A stretch of DNA of 39,422 nt from Bacteroidota bacterium (GTDB lineage: Bacteria > Bacteroidota > Bacteroidia > Flavobacteriales > Weeksellaceae): positions 1-39,422 of the forward strand of contig JAEZYN010000052.1 of assembly GCA_023419095.1 (NCBI GenBank), read 5' to 3'. Below, piece after piece: positions 24,219 through 31,219 of the stretch (position 1 is the first letter of the stretch; each line of letters starts with the position of its first letter). Under the pieces are notes generated by a model, which saw only the letters and a list, made by a program, of their open reading frames with translations, did not search any database and was not told the DNA's origin. Both the position numbers and the translations under genes were made by a program.

Positions 24219-25298
24219 ATGAATAAAACGGCCTTATTTGACAAACATGTTTCGCTGGGGGCGAAAATGGTTCCTTTTGCAGGATATGATATGCCTGTGC
24301 AATACAGCGGTGTGACCGAAGAGCACTTTGCAGTGCGCGAAAAAGTCGGAATTTTTGACGTTTCTCACATGGGCCAGTTCGTAGTAGAAGGTCCTGCTGC
24401 CAAAGATTTGCTTCAGTATGTAACGACGAACAATGTAGATAACCTGGAGACTGGCAAAGCACAATATACGTGCTTTCCCAATGGAAACGGAGGTATTGTG
24501 GATGACGTGATCGTCTACAAGATGGGCGATGAGAAGTTTTTTGTGGTGGTGAATGCGTCTAATATCGAAAAAGACTGGGCTCACCTGAGCAAATACAATG
24601 AAAAATTCAATGCAAAACTGACGAATAAATCTGATGAACTGTCACTGATAGCGATTCAAGGTCCGAAGGCGGTCGAAACATTGCAAAAACTTACGGATAC
24701 AGATCTTTCCGAACTTGCCTACTATCACTTTACTGAAGGTACAGTAGCGGACGTGAACGATGTGATTATCTCCAACACCGGTTACACTGGTAGCGGCGGT
24801 TTCGAAATTTATTTCGGGAATGCACACGCGGAGAAGATTTGGGATGCACTGACGGAAGCCGGTGCTGAATTTGGGCTTTTGCCCTGCGGTCTTGCATCGC
24901 GCGATACGCTGAGACTCGAGAAAGGATTCTGTCTTTACGGCAACGATATAGACGACAGCACTTCGCCGCTTGAAGCCGGCCTGGGCTGGATCACGAAATT
25001 TGATAAAGATTTCGTTGACAAAGAGTTTTTCGCGAAGCAGAAAGAAGAAGGTGTCAGCCGAAAACTGGTTGGTTTTGAGATGCAGGAACGCGCCATTCCG
25101 CGCCACGGCTATGAGATAGAGGACGCTGACGGCAACAAGATCGGTACGGTGACTTCCGGCACAATGAGTCCGATGAAAAATATCGGGATTGGGCTCGCGT
25201 ACGTTGACAAGCCACACTTCAAAGTGGGGACAGACCTGTTTGTAAAAATCCGCAACAAAAGCGTGCCGGCAAAAGTGGTAAAGCTGCCGTTTGTGTGA
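24219..25298 (+). CDS. gcvT: Aminomethyltransferase (glycine cleavage system T protein)
   Basis: GcvT moves the aminomethyl carbon from the lipoylated H protein to tetrahydrofolate, releasing ammonia. The N-terminus LFDKHVSLGAKMVPFAGYDMP, the segment GIFDVSHMGQ and the conserved NASNIEKDW give a clear match. The C-terminal barrel includes GEVTSGT-like KIGTVTSGTMSPM and ends in a PAKVVKLPF motif. The length is 359 residues. The gene stands alone; gcvH and gcvP are not in the window. It ends at a strong hairpin. Confidence 0.97.
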   Translation: MNKTALFDKHVSLGAKMVPFAGYDMPVQYSGVTEEHFAVREKVGIFDVSHMGQFVVEGPAAKDLLQYVTTNNVDNLETGKAQYTCFPNGNGGIVDDVIVYKMGDEKFFVVVNASNIEKDWAHLSKYNEKFNAKLTNKSDELSLIAIQGPKAVETLQKLTDTDLSELAYYHFTEGTVADVNDVIISNTGYTGSGGFEIYFGNAHAEKIWDALTEAGAEFGLLPCGLASRDTLRLEKGFCLYGNDIDDSTSPLEAGLGWITKFDKDFVDKEFFAKQKEEGVSRKLVGFEMQERAIPRHGYEIEDADGNKIGTVTSGTMSPMKNIGIGLAYVDKPHFKVGTDLFVKIRNKSVPAKVVKLPFV

Positions 25299-25329
25299 GA
25301 AGGAATGAATGGTGAATTTTAATAATAAT

Positions 25330-25364
25330 AAAGTCGGCTGGAAAATTTTTCCAGCCGACTTTTT
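25330..25364. terminator. Bidirectional terminator between gcvT and hsp20
   Basis: A perfect 12-bp stem (25330-25341 with 25351-25362), with further A/T pairing in the loop, is flanked by T-rich runs in both directions. Confidence 0.9.
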
Positions 25365-25388
25365 ATTCAAAACTATGTTGCAGTGCAC

Positions 25389-25817
25389 TTATTTCACTTC
25401 GATGGTTTTCACATTTTCCATCGTCACCTCTTTTTTGGGCACGCTGATTTTCAGGATTCCATCTTCGTAAGCCGCTTCTATTTTATCGGCTTCCACTACT
25501 TCCGGAAGTGTGAATGAACGTGAAAACGCGCTGTAATTAAATTCACGTCTGGTAAAAGCGCCATTATTGTCTTTTTCCTCGTTTTCCGATTGCTTTTCGC
25601 TGGAAATGGTAAGGATGTTTCTTTCGAGGTTGATTTTAAAATCCTCTTTTCTTATGCCGGGCGCAGCTACCTGAATTTCGAAGCCGCCTTCGTGCTCTTT
25701 AATGTTTACGGAAGGAAGTGTGAAGTCAGACTTCTGGAATCTTGGTGCAGCAAAATCGAATAAATCTTTAGTGATGAAATCATCGAAAAAACTGTTTCTT
25801 CTTACTAAGTTTGACAT
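25389..25817 (-). CDS. Small heat-shock protein, Hsp20/alpha-crystallin family
   Basis: This ATP-independent holdase has 142 residues. The N-terminal arm (RRNSFFDDFITKDLFDF) is followed by the alpha-crystallin domain, from about residue 35 (LPSVNIKEHEGGFEIQVAAPG) to the hallmark AAYEDGILKISVPK. A short C-terminal tail has a VKTIEV motif in place of the usual IxI. It is monocistronic, with terminators on both sides. I could not identify a CIRCE-type operator upstream. Confidence 0.95.
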   Translation of the reverse strand: MSNLVRRNSFFDDFITKDLFDFAAPRFQKSDFTLPSVNIKEHEGGFEIQVAAPGIRKEDFKINLERNILTISSEKQSENEEKDNNGAFTRREFNYSAFSRSFTLPEVVEADKIEAAYEDGILKISVPKKEVTMENVKTIEVK

Positions 25818-25868
25818 TGTCTTTAAATTTTAGGGTTAAACTTCAATTTAATTTGAAACATTTAACAC

Positions 25869-25905
25869 AAAAAAAATGCCCACTCCAGTAGGCGGACATT
25901 TTTAC
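25869..25905 (-). terminator. Terminator of the ArsC/Spx-like gene
   Basis: An imperfect hairpin with arms ATGCCC and GGACAT is followed on the minus strand by eight T residues. It lies about 80 bases after the stop codon. Confidence 0.65.
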
Positions 25906-25983
25906 ATAGGTACACTGTTGTTCAGGACATTATGGCATTTTAAATATTAAAATTAGAATTTAATCCTGAAAGAATGTCAGATC

Positions 25984-26343
25984 TTAACCGTTCATATCAG
26001 CGAAGAAAGCGCGCAGCGCATCCAGATTTTTTTTCTCGCTTCCAATAAATATTTCTTTGTCGGTAATGAATACCGGACGTTTCAGAAAAGTATAATGATC
26101 CAGAATCAATTCGCGGTAATCTGTCTCCTGCAAAGTCTTCGGATTGATCTCGCGCAGCTTGATCTGGTTTGATTTCTTGCTGAAAAGCGCCTCATAAGAA
26201 CCCGCCAATTTGTACATCTCTTCAAGTTCTTCCTCGGTGACAGGATTTATTTTGATCTCGCGCAGCTCCCAATCTTTGAGGTTATATTTTTTAATGATTT
26301 TAAGGCAGGTATCGCAAGTTTTTAAGTAAAATACTTTTTTCAT
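25984..26343 (-). CDS. ArsC/Spx-family thioredoxin-fold protein
   Basis: The 119-residue protein has a CxxC active site at Cys10-Cys13 (LKTCDTC) and the family features WELREIKINPVTEEEL and FLKRPVFITDKEIFIG (the FIxRPi element that binds the substrate oxyanion in arsenate reductases). True arsenate reductases of this type have CxxS or a single Cys with an Arg triad. The CxxC and short length are closer to the Spx/YffB-like members, so arsenate reduction is not certain. No ars genes are nearby. A -7 box ends four bases before its ATG. Confidence 0.85.
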   Translation of the reverse strand: MKKVFYLKTCDTCLKIIKKYNLKDWELREIKINPVTEEELEEMYKLAGSYEALFSKKSNQIKLREINPKTLQETDYRELILDHYTFLKRPVFITDKEIFIGSEKKNLDALRAFFADMNG

Positions 26344-26347
26344 AGTT

Positions 26348-26355
26348 CAAAAATA
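26348..26355 (-). promoter_or_regulatory. -7 box abutting the ArsC/Spx-like gene
   Basis: TATTTTTG on the minus strand is an exact match ending four bases before the ATG (26341-26343). This suggests a leaderless transcript. No -33 box is at the usual distance. Confidence 0.5.
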
Positions 26356-26431
26356 GTCTTAATAAAAATAAATAATTAAAGTTTTAAATGCAAATAATAA
26401 AACTTTCGACGGACATCATTTGTCTTATTTG

Positions 26432-26462
26432 AAAAAAACTCCCTTCGAGTGGAAGAGAGTTT
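26432..26462 (-). terminator. Terminator of rny
   Basis: An 11-bp stem with one wobble (26436-26446 with 26452-26462) is followed on the minus strand by a seven-T run. It lies 20 bases after the rny stop. Confidence 0.85.
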
Positions 26463-26481
26463 ATTTTGATTTTGTTTTAAA

Positions 26482-28050
26482 TTATCTCGCAATATTCACT
26501 GATCTCGTCTCACGGATCACGGTGACACGCACCTGGCCGGGATAAGTAAGTTCATTCTGAATTTTTTCTGAAATGTCGTAAGACAGTTGTGAAGACTGGT
26601 CATCATTCACACGGCCGCTTTCTACCATTACACGAAGCTCACGTCCGGCCTGGATTGCGTATGCGCTGGAAACGCCGTCAAAACTTAATGCAGCGGCTTC
26701 AAGGTCTTTTAGTCTCTGGATGTATGACTCTAAAACCTGACGTCTGGCGCCCGGTCTTGCACCTGAAATGGCATCCGCCACCTGGATGATTGGCGACAGA
26801 AGTGACGTCATTTCCACCTCATCATGGTGAGCACCGATCGCGTTGATCACTTCTGCATTCTCTCCGTAACGCTCTGCCCACTGCATTCCGAGCAGCGCGT
26901 GCGGAAGTTCAGATTCCTGTTCAGGAACTTTTCCTATATCGTGAAGAAGACCGGCTCTCTTGGCTAATTTTACATTTAAACCAAGTTCAGCCGCCATCGT
27001 CGCAGCGATGTTGGCCACTTCGCGCGAGTGCTGCAGCAGGTTTTGTCCGTACGATGACCGGAATTTCATTCGGCCTACGATTTTCACCAATTCAGGGTGA
27101 AGACCGTGAATGCCGAGATCAATTACTGTTCTCTTACCCACTTCAATGATTTCTTCTTCGATCTGTTTTTTGGTCTTTTCTACCACTTCTTCAATTCTCG
27201 CCGGGTGAATTCTTCCGTCAGTTACCAGGCGGTGAAGCGAAAGTCTTGCGATCTCTCTTCTTACAGGATCGAAACATGAAAGCAGGATTGCCTCCGGCGT
27301 GTCATCGACAATGATTTCAACTCCTGTGGCCGCTTCCAAAGCACGGATATTTCTTCCTTCCCGACCAATAATGCGGCCCTTCACCTCATCCGATTCAATA
27401 TTAAATACTGAAACAGAGTTTTCGATTGCCTGCTCCGTACCGATTCTCTGGATGGTCTGAATTACAATTTTCTTTGCTTCCTGCTTTGCATTTAGCGTAG
27501 CTTCTTCCATGATGCTCTGAACGTGAGCCTGGGCGCGCGTTTTAGCCTCAGACTTCATCGCCTCTACAAGTTCATTGCGGGCTTCCTCTGCTGAATAATT
27601 GGCTACTTTTTCGAGCATTTCCACTTTCTGCGCTGTTGCAACATCAAGTTCCTGCTGTTTCTTCTCGAGAGCATCCTGCTTTTTGTTATAATCTGCAATT
27701 TTACGTTCGAGTTCTTTTTCCAGCTTACCGGTTTTGCTCAGTTCGTCGTTAAGTTTGTTTTCTTTGTCCTTGGTGCGCTTTTCTGCTTCCTGCATTTTTC
27801 GCTCGCGAGCCTGAATGTCCGCATCATGCTGGGATTTCAGTTCGAGAAATTTTTCTTTGGCCTGAAGCTGTTTTTCCTTGCGGACAGATTCTGCCTGTAC
27901 GTTGGCTTTTTCTATAAGGTTTTCGGCGTTTTTCCGCGCATCATCGATGATGAATTTTGCCTTGGCATTGAGAGAACTTTTCGAGAAAAGTATCCCTGCT
28001 AATGCGCCCGCAAGCAGGCAGACGATCCCGACAATAATGGTTGTTGTCAT
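26482..28050 (-). CDS. rny: Ribonuclease Y
   Basis: This is a membrane-anchored endoribonuclease of mRNA turnover. A transmembrane segment (about residues 3-20, IIVGIVCLLAGALAGILF) is followed by a long Lys/Glu-rich coiled coil to about residue 200. A KH domain (GRIIGREGRNIRALEAATG) and an HD domain with the metal-binding HD in RAGLLHDIGKVPEQ come next. The C-terminus ends in GQVRVTVIRETRSVNIAR. The length of 522 residues is standard. It lies downstream of zapA with the 6S RNA between them. A weak -7-like TAATTTTA is at 28077-28084. Confidence 0.97.
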   Translation of the reverse strand: MTTTIIVGIVCLLAGALAGILFSKSSLNAKAKFIIDDARKNAENLIEKANVQAESVRKEKQLQAKEKFLELKSQHDADIQARERKMQEAEKRTKDKENKLNDELSKTGKLEKELERKIADYNKKQDALEKKQQELDVATAQKVEMLEKVANYSAEEARNELVEAMKSEAKTRAQAHVQSIMEEATLNAKQEAKKIVIQTIQRIGTEQAIENSVSVFNIESDEVKGRIIGREGRNIRALEAATGVEIIVDDTPEAILLSCFDPVRREIARLSLHRLVTDGRIHPARIEEVVEKTKKQIEEEIIEVGKRTVIDLGIHGLHPELVKIVGRMKFRSSYGQNLLQHSREVANIAATMAAELGLNVKLAKRAGLLHDIGKVPEQESELPHALLGMQWAERYGENAEVINAIGAHHDEVEMTSLLSPIIQVADAISGARPGARRQVLESYIQRLKDLEAAALSFDGVSSAYAIQAGRELRVMVESGRVNDDQSSQLSYDISEKIQNELTYPGQVRVTVIRETRSVNIAR

Positions 28051-28111
28051 ATATGTTTAGTTTTAATGTTCATATTTAAAATTAATTTCAGTTCTGTTGC
28101 TATTAAGGCAT

Positions 28112-28281
28112 AAAAAAGCCTACAATAATTCAGTGATTTAGAGTAAACTCCTAATCAACACGATTTGAACTGATTTTCACTTTCTGTAATCCGGGCGGGC
28201 CGGCGCGCCATCAAGTGAACTTTTGTCCGGTAATTGTTTAGCGTTGAGTTTACCTTAATGTGTTAGAACTATTGTAGGCAG
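28112..28281 (-). ncRNA. ssrS: 6S RNA
   Basis: Between zapA and rny the minus strand reads as a long rod. A perfect 10-bp closing helix joins 28270-28279 to 28118-28127. A bubble follows, then a perfect 8-bp helix pairs GTAAACTC with GAGTTTAC. A large central region is capped by TTCACTT pairing with AAGTGAA and a GC-rich loop. Six T residues (28112-28117) after the closing helix act as the terminator. Length (about 168 nt), single-rod shape with an open bubble, and the position directly after zapA all fit 6S RNA, which binds the primary RNA polymerase holoenzyme. The 5' end is set from the helix and may be off by a few bases. Confidence 0.85.
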
Positions 28282-28291
28282 TCTGTTGTCG

Positions 28292-28314
28292 GGAAGAGAA
28301 AAATCTACTCTTCC
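28292..28314 (-). other. Hairpin across the zapA stop codon, just before the 6S RNA
   Basis: A perfect 7-bp stem (28292-28298 with 28308-28314) has a 9-base loop that includes the zapA stop. It sits about 12 bases before the 6S 5' end and could serve as a processing or 3'-end structure. The loop is T-rich, but no T run follows the stem. Confidence 0.45.
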
Positions 28315-28592
28315 GCTGCTTCCAGGAGCTGGCTGATCTGCATGATCCGCTCGCTAGCCGCTTTCATATTTTTTTCGTTGCTCAGGGCAGTTACTTCGGC
28401 ATTGGTCCCCAGTTTCAAGGCACACATAGCCAGAGCATCCTGCTTGTCCCGCACGTCGAAGTTCTGTTCAAAATCTTTAATCATTCCCTCGATTTGCTTT
28501 CCCACTTTTCGCAGGGTTTCTTCTTCGGCAGCTGGTACATTCAGGGGATATGTTCTCCCGGCAATGTTGATGGTAATTCTTCTTACTTCCAT
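28305..28592 (-). CDS. zapA: Cell division protein ZapA
   Basis: ZapA stabilises FtsZ filaments. The 95-residue protein shows the family N-terminus VRRITINIAGRTYPLNVPAAEEE and a C-terminal helix DKQDALAMCALKLGTNA running into a coiled coil. Its ATG directly abuts the stop codon of the upstream coiled-coil gene, so translation is coupled. The 6S RNA follows. Confidence 0.92.
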   Translation of the reverse strand: MEVRRITINIAGRTYPLNVPAAEEETLRKVGKQIEGMIKDFEQNFDVRDKQDALAMCALKLGTNAEVTALSNEKNMKAASERIMQISQLLEAAEE

Positions 28593-28895
28593 TTATAAGC
28601 CGCTATTCTGAAGTTCGGCAATGCATTGGTCCACTTCCTTTATAAGGCGGTTGATGTGGTTTTTCATCAGCCTGTTATGATCCGGATTTCCGCTGATTGC
28701 TGAGTAAAGTTTTATATTTTTCTGTTCTTCTGCTAAGACCTGATTTTTTCTGCGCTCTTCGTCGTATCTGGCTTTTAACTCCTCGTGTTCTTTTGAGAGT
28801 TCCAAATATTTCTCGCTGATACTCTTGTAGCTTTTGCTTATGCCAAGAATCTTTTTTTCTAATACCGAAAAATTATTTTCAAGGTCCTTCAGCAT
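28593..28895 (-). CDS. Coiled-coil protein upstream of zapA (ZapB-like)
   Basis: The 100-residue protein is almost entirely helical. Heptad-rich segments (LENNFSVLEKKILGI, YLELSKEHEELKARYDEE) are followed by a basic region, and the C-terminal helix is NRLIKEVDQCIAELQ. I recall a similar gene before zapA in other Bacteroidota. A division role like ZapB is inferred from this coupling and the coiled coil, not from a specific sequence motif. Its stop is immediately followed by the zapA ATG. A -7 box lies at 28927-28934. Confidence 0.75.
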   Translation of the reverse strand: MLKDLENNFSVLEKKILGISKSYKSISEKYLELSKEHEELKARYDEERRKNQVLAEEQKNIKLYSAISGNPDHNRLMKNHINRLIKEVDQCIAELQNSGL

Positions 28896-28926
28896 TATTT
28901 CAGGTTCAATTTATTCTAACTAATAG

Positions 28927-28934
28927 CAAAAGTA
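28927..28934 (-). promoter_or_regulatory. -7 box of the zapB-like/zapA/6S unit
   Basis: TACTTTTG on the minus strand is an exact match, 31 bases before the ATG. No -33 box is evident. Confidence 0.5.
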
Positions 28935-28963
28935 GGAAATTTTGGGTAAAAGCGATGCTTATT

Positions 28964-29003
28964 TTCAGAATATCTTAGCCGAAACTAAAGGTGAAATTCT
29001 GAA
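28964..29003. repeat. Inverted repeat downstream of porT
   Basis: Perfect 8-bp outer arms (28964-28971 with 28996-29003) surround a second short stem (CTTAG with CTAAAG). It could fold into a two-step hairpin after the porT stop, but no T run follows, so it is not a clear terminator. Confidence 0.4.
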
Positions 29004-29031
29004 TATTAATTTAAAAGTTAAATACTAACAA

Positions 29032-29817
29032 TTACTCAAACTTGAGCACGAACATGAACGCGCGGCTTTTCGCGCTTACGATTGCCGGCGTCCAATATGG
29101 TGGCGTGTCCGCGTTGTCGGGCACCATTTCGTCATTGATCATAAATGTACCGCGGAAACCGGGCGTCAGTTTAAACCTGCTGAAATAAAACTGCATTCCG
29201 ATTTCGGCGGACCAGGCGAAATTGCTCGAAGTAGAACGGAAAAGCCCCTGTGAATTATCGTCGGCAGCGTTTGAATTTGACTGTAAATTAAGCATCCAGT
29301 TGACACCAGCCGCAGCATACGGTCGGGAATTGTACCAACGGTCACCGTGAATTTCGATAAGTAAAGGTAAATCTACGTATGTAGATTTTACGGTACGCAG
29401 CTTATCAGCATCTGTAAGTGCTCGCGGTGTAAAAGGCGGATTGGAATTGGTGCCAGCCGCATATCTGTCATTCACCTGCGTATCAAAATAGATTTCCCGT
29501 TCCACAAACTGCAAACCCGGTTCAAATCTTAGATCAAAATTATCATTCAGGCGAAGTTTCCCGATAAGTCCCGCTCCAAAGCTGTAAGTGGATTTGCTCT
29601 GAACCAGATTTTTTTGGCCATCCATGCCAAACTTTGGGTCCAAAACAAGTTTATAATCGAAATTATTACCCGCCAGAAAGAATCCGTAGCTGAATTTCTG
29701 ATTATCAAAACCCTCTAAATTGTCCATCCTGTCCTTCGTGCGGAAAAGTTGCGCACTGCTTAGGGTGGCAACTAAAATGGCTGTAAGAACATTGACCTTT
29801 GAAAATATTTTCCGCAT
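29032..29817 (-). CDS. porT: PorT-like outer-membrane beta-barrel protein
   Basis: The 261-residue product has a signal peptide (KVNVLTAILVATLSSAQ). Alternating amphipathic strands follow and the last residues are FMFVLKFE, as in outer-membrane barrels. PorT-family proteins are needed for type IX secretion (and gliding where present). The family match rests on the FSYGFFLAGNNFDYKL-type start, the overall length and the position directly after ubiE, which I recall for porT in flavobacteria. I start it at ATG 29817, one base after the ubiE stop. A longer frame reaches 29853 but would overlap ubiE and hide the signal peptide. Confidence 0.82.
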   Translation of the reverse strand: MRKIFSKVNVLTAILVATLSSAQLFRTKDRMDNLEGFDNQKFSYGFFLAGNNFDYKLVLDPKFGMDGQKNLVQSKSTYSFGAGLIGKLRLNDNFDLRFEPGLQFVEREIYFDTQVNDRYAAGTNSNPPFTPRALTDADKLRTVKSTYVDLPLLIEIHGDRWYNSRPYAAAGVNWMLNLQSNSNAADDNSQGLFRSTSSNFAWSAEIGMQFYFSRFKLTPGFRGTFMINDEMVPDNADTPPYWTPAIVSAKSRAFMFVLKFE

Positions 29818-29818
29818 A

Positions 29819-30538
29819 TTATTTGGTTGCCTTATAAATGGTTGCAATGCCAAGACTTAGTTTTTTATATTCTACCTTGCTGAAACCGGTACTCAGCAGA
29901 ATATTTTTCATTTTTTCACCGAAAGGAAACGCATTCACCGAATCTGGCAAATAGGTGTACGCGCGGTTGTCTTTTGATACCAGGCGCCCGATAAGCGGCA
30001 GGATATTTTTAAAATAAAACATATAGAACGGCCCCAGAAAACCTTCAACTTTCGAAAATTCCAGAATGTAAACGCTTTTATTCTCCTGCACTACCCTGCT
30101 GAGTTCGGCCAGACCCTTTTCAAGGTTTTCAAAATTCCGGACTCCAAATGCAACGCAAACCGCATCAAATTTATTGCTCTCGAAAGGTAAATTTTCCGCG
30201 TCACCTTTCTGCATCGAAATCACTTCGGAAAGACCGGCTTTTTTTATTTTTTCGATTCCAACGTTCAGCATCTGTTGGGAGAGATCTAAACCTACGACTT
30301 CCGCGCCGGTTCCCTTCTGCACCGCAATGGCAAGATCACCGGTTCCTGTAGCAACATCGAGGACGAGTTTAGGTTTATCCGCATCCATCCATTTCACCAG
30401 CGTGTTGCGCCATATAACATCAATTTTCATTGATAGGACGTGGTTTAGCAGGTCATATTTCGGGGCGATGTTATCAAACATCTCCTCTACTTCCCGTTTT
30501 TTGCCGGCTTCAGTATTATAGGGTTTTATCTGGCTCAA
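29819..30538 (-). CDS. ubiE: Demethylmenaquinone methyltransferase (UbiE/MenG)
   Basis: The enzyme performs the final methylation of menaquinone using SAM. The SAM-binding motif is VLDVATGTGDLAIAV. The characteristic VAFGVRNFENLEKGL and the C-terminal FSKVEYKKLSLGIATIYKATK are present. The 239-residue protein starts with TTG (30536-30538). The first internal Met is in MFDNIAPKYDLLN, too late to be the start. It is 10 bases after the upstream membrane-protein gene and one base before porT. Confidence 0.95.
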   Translation of the reverse strand: MSQIKPYNTEAGKKREVEEMFDNIAPKYDLLNHVLSMKIDVIWRNTLVKWMDADKPKLVLDVATGTGDLAIAVQKGTGAEVVGLDLSQQMLNVGIEKIKKAGLSEVISMQKGDAENLPFESNKFDAVCVAFGVRNFENLEKGLAELSRVVQENKSVYILEFSKVEGFLGPFYMFYFKNILPLIGRLVSKDNRAYTYLPDSVNAFPFGEKMKNILLSTGFSKVEYKKLSLGIATIYKATK

Positions 30539-30548
30539 AATCTTTTAT

Positions 30549-31118
30549 TTAGAAATTATAGTACTCTTTATAGTAAATGAGGAAATCGTCTTTGCGGAAA
30601 ATTTTGGTGCGCGATTCCACTTTCTGCACATTTTTTATCACTTTATCATAATCCTCATCCACGTTATAATAGAAATCTTCACTGTACAGTCTGTCCATAA
30701 GTTTAGGCTCGTTCAGGTAATTTTTATTATCGATCACCGTGGCTTTGCGCGCGGCAATCAATGAATCCTTATTCAGTCCGTAGCCATAGAACTGCTCGTT
30801 GATATAGTAATCCTGATGCGTAATATTCAGCAGGCCGCGGTCTTTTTTCACCACAAAGGCCGAGTCATAAAGCAGATTATGTTTATTATCAAATACTTTC
30901 ACACGGTTTTGGCCTTTTTGCAGATCCACCTGAAAATTCTGACCTGCAGTTATGGTATTTTCACGGCCGCCGTTGAGGATGAAGTAATAGGTTTGGTCTG
31001 TAGGATTATCAACGAGGTAATAGTTGCGTTTCGCCAGAAACAGAAAATAGACACCAAAGGCGAATAAAACGGTGAGTACCGCGATGATTAAACCCTTTGT
31101 AGATGCGCTTATTTTCAT
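30549..31118 (-). CDS. Membrane-anchored protein of unknown function
   Basis: The 189-residue protein has one N-terminal transmembrane helix (LIIAVLTVLFAFGVYFLFLA) and then a mostly polar, Tyr- and Asp-rich extracytoplasmic part, with YYLVDNPTDQTYYFILNGG resembling the opening of a beta-sandwich. I recognise no known domain. The frame opens earlier with TTG (31143-31145), but this is inside a -7 box; ATG 31116-31118 gives a protein starting MKISAS with a clean signal anchor. It leads an operon with ubiE and porT. Confidence 0.75.
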   Translation of the reverse strand: MKISASTKGLIIAVLTVLFAFGVYFLFLAKRNYYLVDNPTDQTYYFILNGGRENTITAGQNFQVDLQKGQNRVKVFDNKHNLLYDSAFVVKKDRGLLNITHQDYYINEQFYGYGLNKDSLIAARKATVIDNKNYLNEPKLMDRLYSEDFYYNVDEDYDKVIKNVQKVESRTKIFRKDDFLIYYKEYYNF

Positions 31119-31142
31119 ATTTAATTTTCTAGGAATACCCAG

Positions 31143-31150
31143 CAAATTTA
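31143..31150 (-). promoter_or_regulatory. -7 box of the membrane-protein/ubiE/porT operon
   Basis: TAAATTTG on the minus strand is an exact match, 24 bases before the ATG. Confidence 0.55.
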
Positions 31151-31166
31151 ATAATAATTTTGCTTC

Positions 31167-31196
31167 TTGATGATAGAATATTAATCATTAACTTTG
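31167..31196 (+). promoter_or_regulatory. Promoter of the FabH-like gene
   Basis: TTG (31167-31169), a 19-base spacer and TAACTTTG (31189-31196, exact) are followed by the ATG 23 bases later. A second -7-like TAATTTTG at 31155-31162 lies just upstream. Confidence 0.75.
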
Positions 31197-31219
31197 CATT
31201 AAATTTTTCAATTTAAAAA

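Noticed and set aside
24642..25388. 248-codon minus-strand frame opposite gcvT
   Set aside because: It is the antisense shadow of an unambiguous gcvT and its composition is not protein-like; the same applies to the 184-codon frame at 20836-21390 opposite nnr.
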